Assembly: GCF_004403065.1 (NCBI RefSeq)
Contig: NZ_SOHA01000034.1
Coordinates: forward strand, 62,001-126,000
From: Cryobacterium cryoconiti
Lineage (GTDB): Bacteria > Actinomycetota > Actinomycetes > Actinomycetales > Microbacteriaceae
Reading direction: 5' to 3'
DNA length: 64,000 nt
The notes under the pieces are model-generated. The model searched no databases. It was not told where the DNA came from and saw only the letters and a program-made list of their open reading frames with translations. Made by a program: the position numbers and the translations under genes. How positions within the stretch are numbered: position 1 is the first letter of the stretch; each line of letters starts with the position of its first letter. Shown here one piece after another: positions 51,230 through 60,868 of the stretch.

Positions 51230-51901
51230 ATGAGAAATATGTCGGCCCTGGACGGCCAACTGAGCGACCTGCTGGCCAACACCGGCGTCGTGGTCTTCTA
51301 CCTGCTTGTCTGGGCGCTGGTCTTCGCCGGAACGGCGGTGTTCCTCGGGGTGTTCATTCCGTTCATCACGGGCGATTCGCTGCTCTTCGGCTCCGGTCTG
51401 GTGGCCGCGTCGACCCCGAATCTGAGTATCGCCGTTTTGGCCGTCGGCACCGGTATCGCCGCATTCCTGGGCGACCAGGTCGGATTCCTGCTCGGCCGCC
51501 ACTACGGTCGCTCCTACCTGGACCGCCATGGCGGGCGCCGCACACGGGCGGCCATCGCCAAGACGGAGACTTTTTATCACAAATACGGCTGGTGGTCGGT
51601 GGTCGTGGCCCGGTTCATGCCCTGGGGCCGGGTGTTCGTGCCGGTCATCGCGGGCGTCGGCCGCATGAACTACTACAAGTTCCTGACCAGCAATCTGGTC
51701 GGAGCCCTGGCCTGGGGTGTGGGCCTCACCCTGACCGGGTACTACGCGGCCGCCATCCCGGGAGTGAAGAGCGCCGCCTATGTGATCGCCGGTGTCTTCA
51801 TCACCGCCTCGATCGTGTTCGGCGTGCGCACCTGGATCGCCGACCGTGCTCAGAACCGCCGGGATGCCCGGGGCGCCGTCCTCGACGACCCCGCGGCCTG
51901 A
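51230..51901 (+). CDS. DedA family membrane protein
   Basis: The 223-residue protein shows the DedA/VTT pattern: FIPFITGDSLLFGSGL (near 40), GDQVGFLLGRHYG (near 82-94, amphipathic re-entrant loop), and the conserved RFMPWGRVFVPVIAGVGRMNYYKF (near 130-153). DedA proteins act in phospholipid (undecaprenyl phosphate/PE) flipping and proton homeostasis. The ATG begins two bases after the tRNA-Leu end; a second ATG nine bases later is possible. There is no space for a promoter or normal ribosome site, so it may be made from a tRNA-processed transcript. Confidence 0.9.
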   Translation: MRNMSALDGQLSDLLANTGVVVFYLLVWALVFAGTAVFLGVFIPFITGDSLLFGSGLVAASTPNLSIAVLAVGTGIAAFLGDQVGFLLGRHYGRSYLDRHGGRRTRAAIAKTETFYHKYGWWSVVVARFMPWGRVFVPVIAGVGRMNYYKFLTSNLVGALAWGVGLTLTGYYAAAIPGVKSAAYVIAGVFITASIVFGVRTWIADRAQNRRDARGAVLDDPAA

Positions 51902-52002
51902 TCGCGCACGGCTTCCTGACGGCAAAGCGGGCTAGCCTGTACCTGAGCACACAGTGATCCCGCCGCCCGGCCGATCTGACCGTCGCCCACAGGAGTTTCT
52001 TC

Positions 52003-52776
52003 GTGATCCACACCAGCCTGGTTCCTACTGCCGTCATCCCCTGGCTCGACCCGGAAGTCCTGATCAACGGCTTCGGACCCTGGGCCCTCCTGGGTGTGTG
52101 CGCCATCGTTTTCGCCGAGACCGGCCTGCTGGTCGGCTTCCTGCTCCCCGGCGACACGCTGCTGGTGATCACCGGCCTGCTCACCTTCGCGGGAGTGATC
52201 CAGATCGACATCTGGTGGGTGGCCCTCGCCATCGGCTTCGCGGCGTTCCTCGGCGGTGAAGTCGGCTACCTGATCGGGCACAGGTTCGGGCCCAAGGTGT
52301 TCGAACGCAAGGAATCGGGGCTCTTCAGCATCAAGAACGTGGAACGCACCAACGCGTTCTTCGTGCGGTTCGGCGGCGTCGCCGTGATCGTCGCGCGCTT
52401 CGTGCCGATCGTGCGCACCTTCGCCCCGGTCGCCGCGGGAGTCGGTCACATGGACTACCGCAAGTACTCGCTGTACAACCTGATCGGGGCACTGCTCTGG
52501 GGTGCCGGACTCACCTATTTCGGATTCTTCCTCGGCTATATCCCGCCCGTCGCGGACTTCGTGCAGAACTACATCGACATCATCCTGATCGGTGCGGTCG
52601 TCATCACCCTCATCCCCACCGTCATCCACTATCTGCAGGCCGCGTCCAAGGCCCGTCGGGATGCGACCACCGCATCCTCCGCGACGCCGGCCACCGCCAC
52701 GGGTAGCCTCGTGCTCGATTCCGACGCCTTCGAGCAGACCCACGACCACAAACACGACGAGCACAAGCACGACTAA
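52003..52776 (+). CDS. DedA family membrane protein with a His/Asp-rich tail
   Basis: The 257-residue protein has the same DedA motifs (LLPGDTLLVITGLL near 46; GGEVGYLIGHRFG; ARFVPIVRTFAPVAAGVGHMDYRKY near 130). It is followed by an extra tail ending FEQTHDHKHDEHKHD, which could bind Zn2+ or another metal. The GTG has AGGAG upstream. It is the second DedA gene in a row and its stop overlaps that of a CDF metal exporter on the other strand. Confidence 0.9.
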   Translation: MIHTSLVPTAVIPWLDPEVLINGFGPWALLGVCAIVFAETGLLVGFLLPGDTLLVITGLLTFAGVIQIDIWWVALAIGFAAFLGGEVGYLIGHRFGPKVFERKESGLFSIKNVERTNAFFVRFGGVAVIVARFVPIVRTFAPVAAGVGHMDYRKYSLYNLIGALLWGAGLTYFGFFLGYIPPVADFVQNYIDIILIGAVVITLIPTVIHYLQAASKARRDATTASSATPATATGSLVLDSDAFEQTHDHKHDEHKHD

Positions 52777-53684
52777 CGGTGCGGGTTCTCCTCGTGCTCG
52801 GCGTGTTCGGCCGGTTCGAGCTGAAACGTGGAGTGGTCTACGTCGAAGTGCTCGGCCAGGCAGCCGGACAGGGCGTCGAGCAGCGCACCGGATCCTCCTG
52901 AACTGAGCACGGCCGGCTCGACCACGATGTGGGCGCTGAAGACGTGGGCGCCGGAGGTGATCATCCAGACGTGCACATCGTGCACCGCCACCACGCCCGG
53001 AGTGTCCAGCAGGTGCCGCCGGATCTCAGCGACATCCGTGTCGGCGGGCACCGATTCGCTCAGCACGCGCATCACATCCCGCAGCAGCACGAAGGCGCGC
53101 GGCGCGATCATGCCGGCGATGACCAGCGACGCGATCGCATCCGCCTGCATGAAACCGGTGAGCAGGATGACCCCGGCCGCCACGATGACTGCCACCGATC
53201 CCAGGGTGTCCCCCAGCACCTCGAGGTAGGCACCGCGCATGTTGATCGACGACCCTGCCGCGGGCCGCAGCAGGAGCAGCGCCGCCACGTTGGCCAGAAG
53301 GCCGACCACGGCGACGACCAGCATGGGCGTTGCCCGCACCTCGGTGCCGCCGGCGTCGACAAGGCGCCTGACGGCGCCGATCACGACGGCCACGGCCACC
53401 GCCAGCAGGATGAGGCCGTTCAGCAGTGCGCCGAATACCTCGGCCCGCTGGTAGCCGAAGGTCTGTCGGTCTGTGGCGGGCCGGGCGGCGACGACGGTGG
53501 CCGTGAGTGCGATGACCAGGCCCGCGAGGTCGGAGAACATGTGCCCGGCGTCCGCCAGCAGGGCCAGCGATCCGGTGAGCCAGGCCCCGACGATCTGTAC
53601 CACGAGCACCACGGCGACGATGGCGATCGCCGCCGACAGGCGCGCGCGGTTCGTCTTTGAGGTGTGCGCGTGGTCGTGGCCCAT
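52773..53684 (-). CDS. CDF family divalent-metal efflux protein
   Basis: The 303-residue protein starts MGHDHAH, has six membrane helices, and carries the metal-site pairs LADAGHMFSDLAG (HxxxD, near 44-52) and EVLGDTLGSV (near 155-163, HxxxD replaced by GDxxGS as in CzcD/ZitB-like members with D retained). A cytosolic ferredoxin-like domain with HDVHVWMITSGAHVFSAH (near 235) and a His/Glu-rich end follow. It most likely exports Zn2+ or Co2+ in exchange for protons. Confidence 0.92.
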   Translation of the reverse strand: MGHDHAHTSKTNRARLSAAIAIVAVVLVVQIVGAWLTGSLALLADAGHMFSDLAGLVIALTATVVAARPATDRQTFGYQRAEVFGALLNGLILLAVAVAVVIGAVRRLVDAGGTEVRATPMLVVAVVGLLANVAALLLLRPAAGSSINMRGAYLEVLGDTLGSVAVIVAAGVILLTGFMQADAIASLVIAGMIAPRAFVLLRDVMRVLSESVPADTDVAEIRRHLLDTPGVVAVHDVHVWMITSGAHVFSAHIVVEPAVLSSGGSGALLDALSGCLAEHFDVDHSTFQLEPAEHAEHEENPHR

Positions 53685-53776
53685 GCCTCCACGGTATGGC
53701 CGTGGGCACCCGACCGCCAGTTCAGCCGCCAGTTGGGAATGAATGCCGTTCTCACCAAGCCGGGCGGATGCGCCGG

Positions 53777-54367
53777 TCAGGCGTCCAGCAGCGTCTCCAG
53801 CACCGGAATCAGCTTGCCGAAGGCCCTCGCCCGGTGGCTGTGCTCATTCTTCACGTTCGGGGTCAGCTCGGCCGCCGAGATCGCGTAGCCGTCGGGCAGG
53901 AAGATCGGGTCATAGCCGAAGCCTCCGTCGCCGCTGGGCTCGGTCAGGATTTGGCCTGGCCATTCCCCGGTGACGTGCCATTCGGTGCCGTCGGGCATGG
54001 CGAGGGCGGCAACGCAGGTGAAGTGCCCGCCACGGTGCTCCGCGGACACGTCGCCCAGCTGCCAGAGCAGCAGCTGCAGGTTCTGGTCGGAGTCCCGGGC
54101 GGGCCCGGCCCAGCGGGCGGAAAAGATTCCGGGTGAACCGCCGAGCACGTCCACGCAGATGCCGGAGTCATCGGCGATGGCCGGCAGGCCGGTGTGCGCC
54201 GCAGCGGCCCGGGCCTTGATCAGCGCGTTCTCAGCGAACGTGACGCCGTCCTCGACCGGCTCCGGGCCGTCGTACGCCAGCACCTCGAGATCGGGCAACC
54301 GCGGCGCGAGAATGCGGCGCAGCTCCTGCACCTTGTGCTGATTGTGGGTGGCGAGAACGACCTGCAT
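53777..54367 (-). CDS. rdgB: Non-canonical purine NTP pyrophosphatase RdgB/HAM1
   Basis: The 196-residue protein has the HAM1 motifs: VLATHNQHKVQELRRIL (residues 3-19), FAENALIKARAAA (near 49), DDSGICVDVLGGSPGIFSARWAG (near 66-88) and SHRARAFGKL near the end. It removes ITP, XTP and dITP from nucleotide pools. It follows rph by four bases. Confidence 0.96.
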   Translation of the reverse strand: MQVVLATHNQHKVQELRRILAPRLPDLEVLAYDGPEPVEDGVTFAENALIKARAAAAHTGLPAIADDSGICVDVLGGSPGIFSARWAGPARDSDQNLQLLLWQLGDVSAEHRGGHFTCVAALAMPDGTEWHVTGEWPGQILTEPSGDGGFGYDPIFLPDGYAISAAELTPNVKNEHSHRARAFGKLIPVLETLLDA

Positions 54368-54371
54368 GGCT

Positions 54372-55106
54372 CTAGCGCCCCAGCGACGTGTTCTGGAACT
54401 CGGTCAGGGAAATCGTCCCGGCCAGGGCCAGGTCGAGCAGCGAGTTGAGTTCCGTGCGGTCGAACGGCGCGGCCTCGGCCGTGCCCTGCACCTCCACGAA
54501 GAGTCCGCGGCCGGTGACGACCACGTTCATGTCGGTTTCGGCGCGTGAGTCCTCCGTGTAAGCCAGGTCGAGCATGGGCTTGCCGCCTACGATGCCCACG
54601 GAGATGGCCGCGACGCTGTCGGTCAGCGGCTGGGCCTTCTGGCTGAGGAACTTCTTCTCCCGGCCCCACTCCAGGGCGTCGGCGAGGGCGACGTAGGCGC
54701 CCGTGATCGCCGCGGTGCGGGTTCCGCCGTCGGCCTGCAGCACATCGCAGTCGATCACGATGGTGTTCTCGCCGAGGGCCTTCATGTCGACCACGGCGCG
54801 CAGGCTGCGACCGACCAGCCGGCTGATCTCGTGGGTGCGTCCGCCGATGCGGCCCTTGACCGATTCGCGGTCCATCCGGGAGTTGGTCGAGCGCGGCAGC
54901 ATGGAGTACTCGGCCGTGACCCAGCCCTTGCCCTTGCCGGCCATCCAGCGCGGCACACCGTTGGTGAACGAGGCCGTGCAGAGTACCTTGGTGCGTCCGA
55001 ACGAGATCAGGGCCGACCCCTCGGCCTGGTCACTCCACCCGCGCTCGATCGTGACGGGGCGCAGCTGGTCGTTCGTTCGTCCGTCTACGCGCACGGTGTC
55101 GGTCAC
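54372..55106 (-). CDS. rph: Ribonuclease PH
   Basis: The 244-residue protein has the RNase PH fold: [22 protein letters not shown] (near 17-38), [14 protein letters not shown] (near 61-74), [22 protein letters not shown] (near 86-108, phosphate-binding) and [16 protein letters not shown] (near 119-134). It trims tRNA 3' ends by phosphorolysis. The GTG start overlaps the murI stop by four bases. Confidence 0.96.
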   Translation of the reverse strand: MTDTVRVDGRTNDQLRPVTIERGWSDQAEGSALISFGRTKVLCTASFTNGVPRWMAGKGKGWVTAEYSMLPRSTNSRMDRESVKGRIGGRTHEISRLVGRSLRAVVDMKALGENTIVIDCDVLQADGGTRTAAITGAYVALADALEWGREKKFLSQKAQPLTDSVAAISVGIVGGKPMLDLAYTEDSRAETDMNVVVTGRGLFVEVQGTAEAAPFDRTELNSLLDLALAGTISLTEFQNTSLGR

Positions 55107-55966
55107 GGGGTCTCCTTGAGGTTGGGATGCGATGCGGCGAACTCGGCAAGCTCGCTCAAGTTGTAGGACCCGGTCTCTACCAGGTCGACGCGGCCGATTT
55201 CCGGGCCGATCAGTCGGTGGGCCAGGTGCAGAAAATCGTCGGCGCTGTCGCCGGTCGCCTCGTAGCGGTAGCTGGGCGGCGCCTTCTCAGTGCGTTCCAG
55301 ACCCTGACTGACCAGCAGCCGGTACACGTCGTTGGCCGTCTCGGTATCGCTGGAGACGAGAGTCACGGTATCCCCCATCACATAGGAGATGGCACCGCGC
55401 AGGAACGGATAGTGCGTGCAGCCGAGCACGAGCGTGTCGACCTCCGCTGCGCGCAGCGGGGCGAGGTAGCCCTCGGCAACCGAGAGTAGTTCGTCGCCCG
55501 TGGTGATTCCCGCTTCGACGAACTCGACGAACCGCGGGCAGGCCTGGGTCAGCAGCGTGATGTCGGTGGCCGCGGCGAATGCGTCCTCATAGGCGCGCGA
55601 CTTGACGGTACCGAGGGTCCCGATCACGCCGACGCGCTTGTTGCGGGTGGTGCGCACGGCGCTCCGCACGGCGGGCTGGATGACCTCGACCACAGGAACG
55701 CTGTAGCGTTCACGGGCATCGCGGAGCATCGCGGCCGACGCGGTGTTACAGGCGATGACCAGCATTTTCACGTCCTGGGCGACCAGGTCGTCGAGCACGT
55801 CAAGGGCGAAGCCACGCACATCCGCGATCTTCTTCGGGCCATACGGAGAATGCGCGGTATCTCCGATATAGAGGATCGATTCGTTGGGCAGCTGATCCTT
55901 GATCGCCCGGGCGACAGTCAGGCCGCCCACTCCGGAATCGAAGATTCCAATCGGTGCATCCGTCAC
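55103..55966 (-). CDS. murI: Glutamate racemase
   Basis: The start is the GTG giving [18 protein letters not shown], 287 residues in all. Both catalytic cysteines are present: [10 protein letters not shown] (near 73) and LGCTHYPFL (near 183), with the family [12 protein letters not shown] (near 36). It makes D-glutamate for peptidoglycan and is first in a murI-rph-rdgB operon. Confidence 0.96.
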   Translation of the reverse strand: MTDAPIGIFDSGVGGLTVARAIKDQLPNESILYIGDTAHSPYGPKKIADVRGFALDVLDDLVAQDVKMLVIACNTASAAMLRDARERYSVPVVEVIQPAVRSAVRTTRNKRVGVIGTLGTVKSRAYEDAFAAATDITLLTQACPRFVEFVEAGITTGDELLSVAEGYLAPLRAAEVDTLVLGCTHYPFLRGAISYVMGDTVTLVSSDTETANDVYRLLVSQGLERTEKAPPSYRYEATGDSADDFLHLAHRLIGPEIGRVDLVETGSYNLSELAEFAASHPNLKETP

Positions 55967-56209
55967 GACGTTCGAGCTTAGTCGGAATCCCTGACCCCCA
56001 CCCGTGTACGTCGGAGGTGGCACCGGCACAAGACGCGTTCGACCCCCGAACAGGGAGATTGAAGGCATATTCTCAGGCTCCGCTTCGGGGCTCCAGCACG
56101 TTCCCATCGGGGAATATGGCCGTAACTACACTCGGAATATGGCCACCGCCAACCGACGGATGCCGCACCGAAGTTTTCGTCACATGCGTCGTTTGAGGAG
56201 ATGATCACC

Positions 56210-57442
56210 GTGAATGATCGAGTCGTAATCACCGGTTTGGGCGCTCTGACCCCCCTGGGCAACAATTGGCGCGATACGTGGTCTGGTCTCACCAGCGGCC
56301 GCAGCGGCGTCGCGCGGATCACCCACTTCGACCCCACCGGCCTGCCGACGCAGATCGCAGCTGAAGTGAAGAACTTCGTTCCGGCCGAGCGGATGACCGT
56401 GAAGCAGGTCAAGCGCGCGTCCCGGTCCTCCCAGCTCGCCATCGCCGCCGCCCGCGAGGCAGTGGCGGATGCCGGCTTCGGCACCTCCATGGAAGGCATC
56501 GACACGGCGGTCGTCGTCAATAGCGCCGTCAGCGGGTTCGCGGAGATCCAGGAGGCCACCGAGCTGGTCAACTCCGGCGACTCCCGCCGTATCCCGCCGC
56601 GCTTCGTGCCCTCCGCCCTGCTGAACATGGCTGCCTGCGAGGTTGCCATCGACCTCGGCATCCATGGGCCGGTCAACGCGAGCGCCCTGGCCTGCGCCAG
56701 CGGCGCGTACGCCCTCCTCGAAGCGCGAACCATGCTCATGATGGGCGACGCGGACGTCGTGATCGCCGGCGGCGTGGAGGCCGCGATCACACCCGTCATG
56801 TTCGCCGGCCTGAACGCCATGCACGCGGCGTCCACGAACAACGACTCCCCGGCGGAGGCCAGCCGCCCCTTCGATGCCGACCGCAACGGCCTCGTCTTCG
56901 GCGAGGGTGCGGTCGTCTTCGTGATGGAGCTCCTCTCCCACGCCCGAGCCCGCGGCGCCCAGATCTACGCCGAGGTGCTGGGCGGCGCCCTGACCAGCGA
57001 CGGCCACAGCATCGTCGCGCCCGAACCCACCGGCAAGTTCGCGAGCCTGGCCATGACCCGCGCCCTGATCAAGTCGAAACTCAACCCGAGCGACATCGAC
57101 ATGATCTGCGCCCACGGCACGTCCACCCAGGCCAACGACCGGGCGGAGACCTCGGCGATCCGCCAGGCACTCGGGCACGCCGCCGACTCCATCGCCGTCA
57201 CCGCCCCCAAGTCGATGACCGGCCACATGATCGGCGCCGCCGGCGCCCTCTCCGGACTGCTCTGCGCCCTGTCGGTCCGCACCGGCATCATCCCGCCCAC
57301 CATCAACTACACGACCCCCGATCCGGACTGCACCCTCGACTACGTGCCGAAGGTCGCCCGGGAGAAGCCGGTGAAGTTCGCCCTGGCCAACGCCTTCGGC
57401 TTCGGCGGCCAGAACTGCATCGTCGCCTTCGGGGCACTGTAG
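56210..57442 (+). CDS. fabF: Beta-ketoacyl-ACP synthase II-type enzyme
   Basis: I chose the GTG at 56210 because GAGGAG lies nine bases upstream; the ATG at 56201 directly abuts that site. The 410-residue protein has catalytic Cys in LACASGAYA (near 165), His in CAHGTSTQAND (near 302) and His in KSMTGHMIGAAGA (near 338). It condenses malonyl-ACP with acyl-ACP in fatty acid synthesis. It stands alone, apart from other fab genes, so a specialised role is possible. Confidence 0.88.
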   Translation: MNDRVVITGLGALTPLGNNWRDTWSGLTSGRSGVARITHFDPTGLPTQIAAEVKNFVPAERMTVKQVKRASRSSQLAIAAAREAVADAGFGTSMEGIDTAVVVNSAVSGFAEIQEATELVNSGDSRRIPPRFVPSALLNMAACEVAIDLGIHGPVNASALACASGAYALLEARTMLMMGDADVVIAGGVEAAITPVMFAGLNAMHAASTNNDSPAEASRPFDADRNGLVFGEGAVVFVMELLSHARARGAQIYAEVLGGALTSDGHSIVAPEPTGKFASLAMTRALIKSKLNPSDIDMICAHGTSTQANDRAETSAIRQALGHAADSIAVTAPKSMTGHMIGAAGALSGLLCALSVRTGIIPPTINYTTPDPDCTLDYVPKVAREKPVKFALANAFGFGGQNCIVAFGAL

Positions 57443-57500
57443 GCCCGGTGCCTCGGCCCAGGCACGAATGCGCACCGACCAGGCCGGATAGGCTTCGACG

Positions 57501-58826
57501 GTGACCGAATCTTCAGCATTCCGCACCGACCGGTACGAACTCACCATGGTGGACGCCGCGATCCAGAGCGGAACCGCGGGCCGGGAGTGCCAGTTCGAGG
57601 CCTTCGCCCGCCGCCTGCCCTCCGGGCGTCGTTATGGCATCGTGGCCGGCACCGGGCGCCTGCTCGAACTGATCCGCGCCTTCCGGTTCACGGACGCCGA
57701 ACTCACCTGGCTCCGGGACAACAACGTGGTCCGAGAGCCCACCCTCGACTGGCTCGCCGATTACGCGTTCCGAGGCACCATCTGGGGCTACCAGGAGGGC
57801 GAGGCATACTTCCCCGGCTCCCCCCTGTTCACGGTCGACGGCACCTTCGCCGAGTGCGTGATTCTCGAGACACTCATTCTCAGTGTTCTCAACTACGACA
57901 GCTCCGTCGCCAGTGCGGCCGCACGGATGGTGTCGGTCAGCCTGGGCCGCCCGCTCGCCGAAATGGGTTCGCGCCGCACGGGCGAGTACTCCGGGGTCGC
58001 CGCCGCCCGCGCCGCCTACATCGCCGGGTTCGCCTCCACCAGCAACCTCGAGGCCGGCCGCAGCTGGGGTGTCCCGACTATGGGCACGGCCGCGCACTCC
58101 TTCACCCTCCTTCACGACAGCGAGGAAGATGCCTTCCGCGCCCAGGTCGCCGCCTTCGGTCCGTCGACCACCCTCCTCGTCGACACCTTCGACGTCGTGA
58201 AGGGCATCGACCTGGCCGTCACGGTGGCCGGCCCCGACCTCGGCTCGATCCGGATCGACTCCGGAGACCTGCCCACAATGGTCGCCGAAGCCCGCGCCCA
58301 GCTCGACTCCCTCGGCGCTGTCAACACTCACATCACGGTCACCAGCGACCTTGACGAGTTCTCCATCGCCGCGCTGTCCGCCTCGCCTGTGGACGCCTTC
58401 GGCGTTGGCACCTCGGTCGTGACCGGGTCAGGCTCACCCGCCGCGGGCATGGTCTACAAACTGGTCGCCCACCGCGATGATGCCGGGGAGTGGGTGTCGG
58501 TCGCCAAGACCTCGGCTGCGAAGGTCTCGGTCGGCGGCCGCAAGCGATCCGTGCGCCGTCTCGACGCCGCGGGGATCGCCCGCGCGGAGGTCATCCTGAT
58601 CGGCGAGGATCCCGCCGATGCCGCCCTGCCGGTTGAGGCCGAGGGCAGGGACCGGGTGCTGCTCGTGCCACTGATCACCGACGGCGTGATCGACGAGCGC
58701 TACCTCGGAGCCGCCGGCACGTCCCTCGCCCGCGCGCACCATGCATCCGTCATGCAGGAACTGCCGATCGAGGCGTTCCGTCTCGGCCGCGGCGATCCCG
58801 TGATTCCGACCCTGTACCGGCCGTGA
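57501..58826 (+). CDS. pncB: Nicotinate phosphoribosyltransferase
   Basis: The 441-residue protein begins with a GTG and has FRTDRYELTMVDAAI (residues 6-20), ECQFEAFARRLPSGRRYGI (near 29-47), GTAAHSF (near 195, active-site His), DTFDVVKGI (near 228), IRIDSGDL (near 252) and GVGTSVVTG (near 302). It makes nicotinate mononucleotide for NAD salvage. No NAD-gene neighbours or riboswitch are visible. Confidence 0.94.
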   Translation: MTESSAFRTDRYELTMVDAAIQSGTAGRECQFEAFARRLPSGRRYGIVAGTGRLLELIRAFRFTDAELTWLRDNNVVREPTLDWLADYAFRGTIWGYQEGEAYFPGSPLFTVDGTFAECVILETLILSVLNYDSSVASAAARMVSVSLGRPLAEMGSRRTGEYSGVAAARAAYIAGFASTSNLEAGRSWGVPTMGTAAHSFTLLHDSEEDAFRAQVAAFGPSTTLLVDTFDVVKGIDLAVTVAGPDLGSIRIDSGDLPTMVAEARAQLDSLGAVNTHITVTSDLDEFSIAALSASPVDAFGVGTSVVTGSGSPAAGMVYKLVAHRDDAGEWVSVAKTSAAKVSVGGRKRSVRRLDAAGIARAEVILIGEDPADAALPVEAEGRDRVLLVPLITDGVIDERYLGAAGTSLARAHHASVMQELPIEAFRLGRGDPVIPTLYRP

Positions 58827-58852
58827 TCACCCGGTCGTGAACACCCGGTCGG

Positions 58853-59143
58853 TCAGGCCTTCATCTTCTCGTAGATGGCCTTGCAGCTCGGGCAGACCGG
58901 GAACTTCTCCGGGTCGCGTCCGGGCAGCCACTTCTTGCCGCAGAGGGCGCGCACGGGCTTGCCGGAGATGGCCGATTCGAGAATCTTGTCCTTGGGCACG
59001 TAGTGCGAGAAACGCTCGTGGTCGCCCGGCTCGATCTGCTCCTGGTTGATGAGCTCCTCGAGCTCGCGGTCGAGCGTAGACGTGCCGCCGCCTGCGCCCG
59101 GGTTGCCGGGCTCTGCGATGCTCACGCGAAAATTTTCAGTCAT
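58853..59143 (-). CDS. DUF3039 protein (zinc-ribbon-like)
   Basis: The 96-residue protein matches the actinobacterial DUF3039 family: a central ELINQEQIEPGDHERFSHYV (near 30-49), then ALCGKKWLPGRDPEKFPVCPSC (near 66-87) with three Cys that could bind Zn. It is conserved, often near pncB-type genes in this group, but its function is unknown. Confidence 0.88.
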   Translation of the reverse strand: MTENFRVSIAEPGNPGAGGGTSTLDRELEELINQEQIEPGDHERFSHYVPKDKILESAISGKPVRALCGKKWLPGRDPEKFPVCPSCKAIYEKMKA

Positions 59144-59205
59144 GCTCCCAGTCTAAAACAACCCGTGCCCGGATGGGCAGGCCGGCCTGGTCCCGGCACC
59201 GAGAG

Positions 59206-59244
59206 TGCCCGTTCCGGTCGAGAGTGACCGGCGGAACGGGCGCA
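59206..59244. repeat. Imperfect hairpin between the ABC exporter and DUF3039 genes
   Basis: TGCCCGTTCCGGTC pairs with GACCGG and GGAACGGGCGCA around a six-base loop, with a small bulge. It follows the end of the ABC permease gene and may terminate its transcript. There is no U tract. Confidence 0.5.
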
Positions 59245-59293
59245 CTGGCTGCGCATGCCGGCCGCTGGGGATGCCGCGCCAGCGTCGGCTTCC

Positions 59294-60868
59294 CTAGGCG
59301 CGGACGGCCGAGGAGATCATCTCCGGACCGCGCCGCTCGAACGCGCGCGAGCCCAGCCACACCCCGACGACGAGGGTGAACAGGCCCACACCGACGCCGA
59401 GGGCGAGCGCCGGGATGTTCCAGACCGGGTCCACGAACACGCCCAGAATGCCGCACACAAGCGCCGGGAGGGACAGGATGATGGACCCCGCGAAGGTCAG
59501 GGATTGAATCAGAGCCGCGGCCGTGTCCGATGCCTGCGGCTGCACGAAGGGGCTGTCCCCCGGCTTGCTGGCCGGGTACGGGAAGCGGGCCGACGAATAG
59601 CTCGAGAAACCAAGCCCGGTCAGAAGGATGCTGGTGCTCACCCCCAGGATCGCCGGCATCACCGCCCAGTCGCCGTACACCGACACGCTGATGGCTGAGC
59701 CGGCCGCGATCATGGGGATCCCGACGAAGAGAGCCGGAACCAGCCGACCGATCCGGTCCGCGAAGCCCCGGGTGCCGGAGGCCACGTGCAACCACACGGC
59801 GGTGTGGTCCAGGGCGACGTCGTTGTGCAGGGTCCAGCCCAGGAACACGCTCATCAGCGGCACCGGGAGCAGCGCCAGATAGCTGATCGGAACCCCAGCG
59901 AAGGACAGCGGCAGGATCACGATCACGGGGATGACCGGGATGATGAGGACCGACATCCAATAGCGCGAGTCCCGGCGCCAGTAGGTGAGGCTGCGGGCGG
60001 CGATCGCGCCCATCGGGGTGTGCGGCAGGCTGTCGAACCATCCCAGCCCGCCGTAGTGGCGCACCTGGGCCTCGCGACCGGGTGTGACGAGCATCCGTGC
60101 CACCAGCGCCTGCCACGCCAGCCACAACAGGTAGGTCGTGACCGTGGCGAGGAGCAGCTTCAGCACGGCCTCTCCCCAGAGACCGGTCGACGCGTCCCCG
60201 GGCGCGGCCCAGGCTGCCCCGAGGGGGGTCCAGCCCAGAATCGCCGCCACCCCGCCGATCAGATCGAGCCCGTACCGGTCCCAGTCGAAGTTGAGCGCCA
60301 GCAGCACGACGGGAGCGATCATGACCAGCAGCAGCACCCCGATGATGCCGGTGAATTCCCGCGACCGACGCGTCGCCAGCAGGAATGCCGCCACGGATGT
60401 GCTCACCCGCGACACCAGCATGCACGTGGCCAGCAATAGTGCGCCGGCGACGAGGGCGAACAGTGTCTCCCCCACCCCCCTGGACCAGGTCACAACGGTG
60501 CCGACCAGGACGACCGTCAGGACGAGCGCCGGCACGCCGATCAGCGAAGACAACGCCAGACCGAGAGATAACCGCCGGGTCGGGATGCCCATGGTCGCGA
60601 ATTTGCGCGGGTCCATGCTGTCGTCGATCCCGAACACGAGCGGGAACAGCGCGAAACCGAGTACGACCAGCGACCCGGCGACGATGACGCCGTCGCGCAC
60701 GGCCACCACGTCACCCGTGAAACGCAGCCCCACGAGCACGACGAAGAGGCCGACAGCGAGAGCGAGCCCGTAGAGCAGGCCGACGATGATGCCGACGACC
60801 TGCCAAGGACTGCGCCGGAACAGATTGGCGAGCAGGCGGACCTTCAGTCCGAGAAACTGTGCAACCAC
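59294..60868 (-). CDS. Large ABC exporter permease subunit
   Basis: The 524-residue integral membrane protein has about twelve hydrophobic segments with few soluble regions. It is of the ABC-2 exporter type seen beside Actinobacteria ATPases. Its start lies 25 bases inside the end of the ATPase gene, so the two are a coupled exporter. The cargo is unknown. Confidence 0.82.
   Translation of the reverse strand: MVAQFLGLKVRLLANLFRRSPWQVVGIIVGLLYGLALAVGLFVVLVGLRFTGDVVAVRDGVIVAGSLVVLGFALFPLVFGIDDSMDPRKFATMGIPTRRLSLGLALSSLIGVPALVLTVVLVGTVVTWSRGVGETLFALVAGALLLATCMLVSRVSTSVAAFLLATRRSREFTGIIGVLLLVMIAPVVLLALNFDWDRYGLDLIGGVAAILGWTPLGAAWAAPGDASTGLWGEAVLKLLLATVTTYLLWLAWQALVARMLVTPGREAQVRHYGGLGWFDSLPHTPMGAIAARSLTYWRRDSRYWMSVLIIPVIPVIVILPLSFAGVPISYLALLPVPLMSVFLGWTLHNDVALDHTAVWLHVASGTRGFADRIGRLVPALFVGIPMIAAGSAISVSVYGDWAVMPAILGVSTSILLTGLGFSSYSSARFPYPASKPGDSPFVQPQASDTAAALIQSLTFAGSIILSLPALVCGILGVFVDPVWNIPALALGVGVGLFTLVVGVWLGSRAFERRGPEMISSAVRA

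Noticed and set aside
55967-56209. Extra N-terminal segment of murI
   Set aside because: Glutamate racemase homology starts at the GTG giving [12 protein letters not shown]; the 47 upstream residues are not protein-like. The gap otherwise shows no gene.
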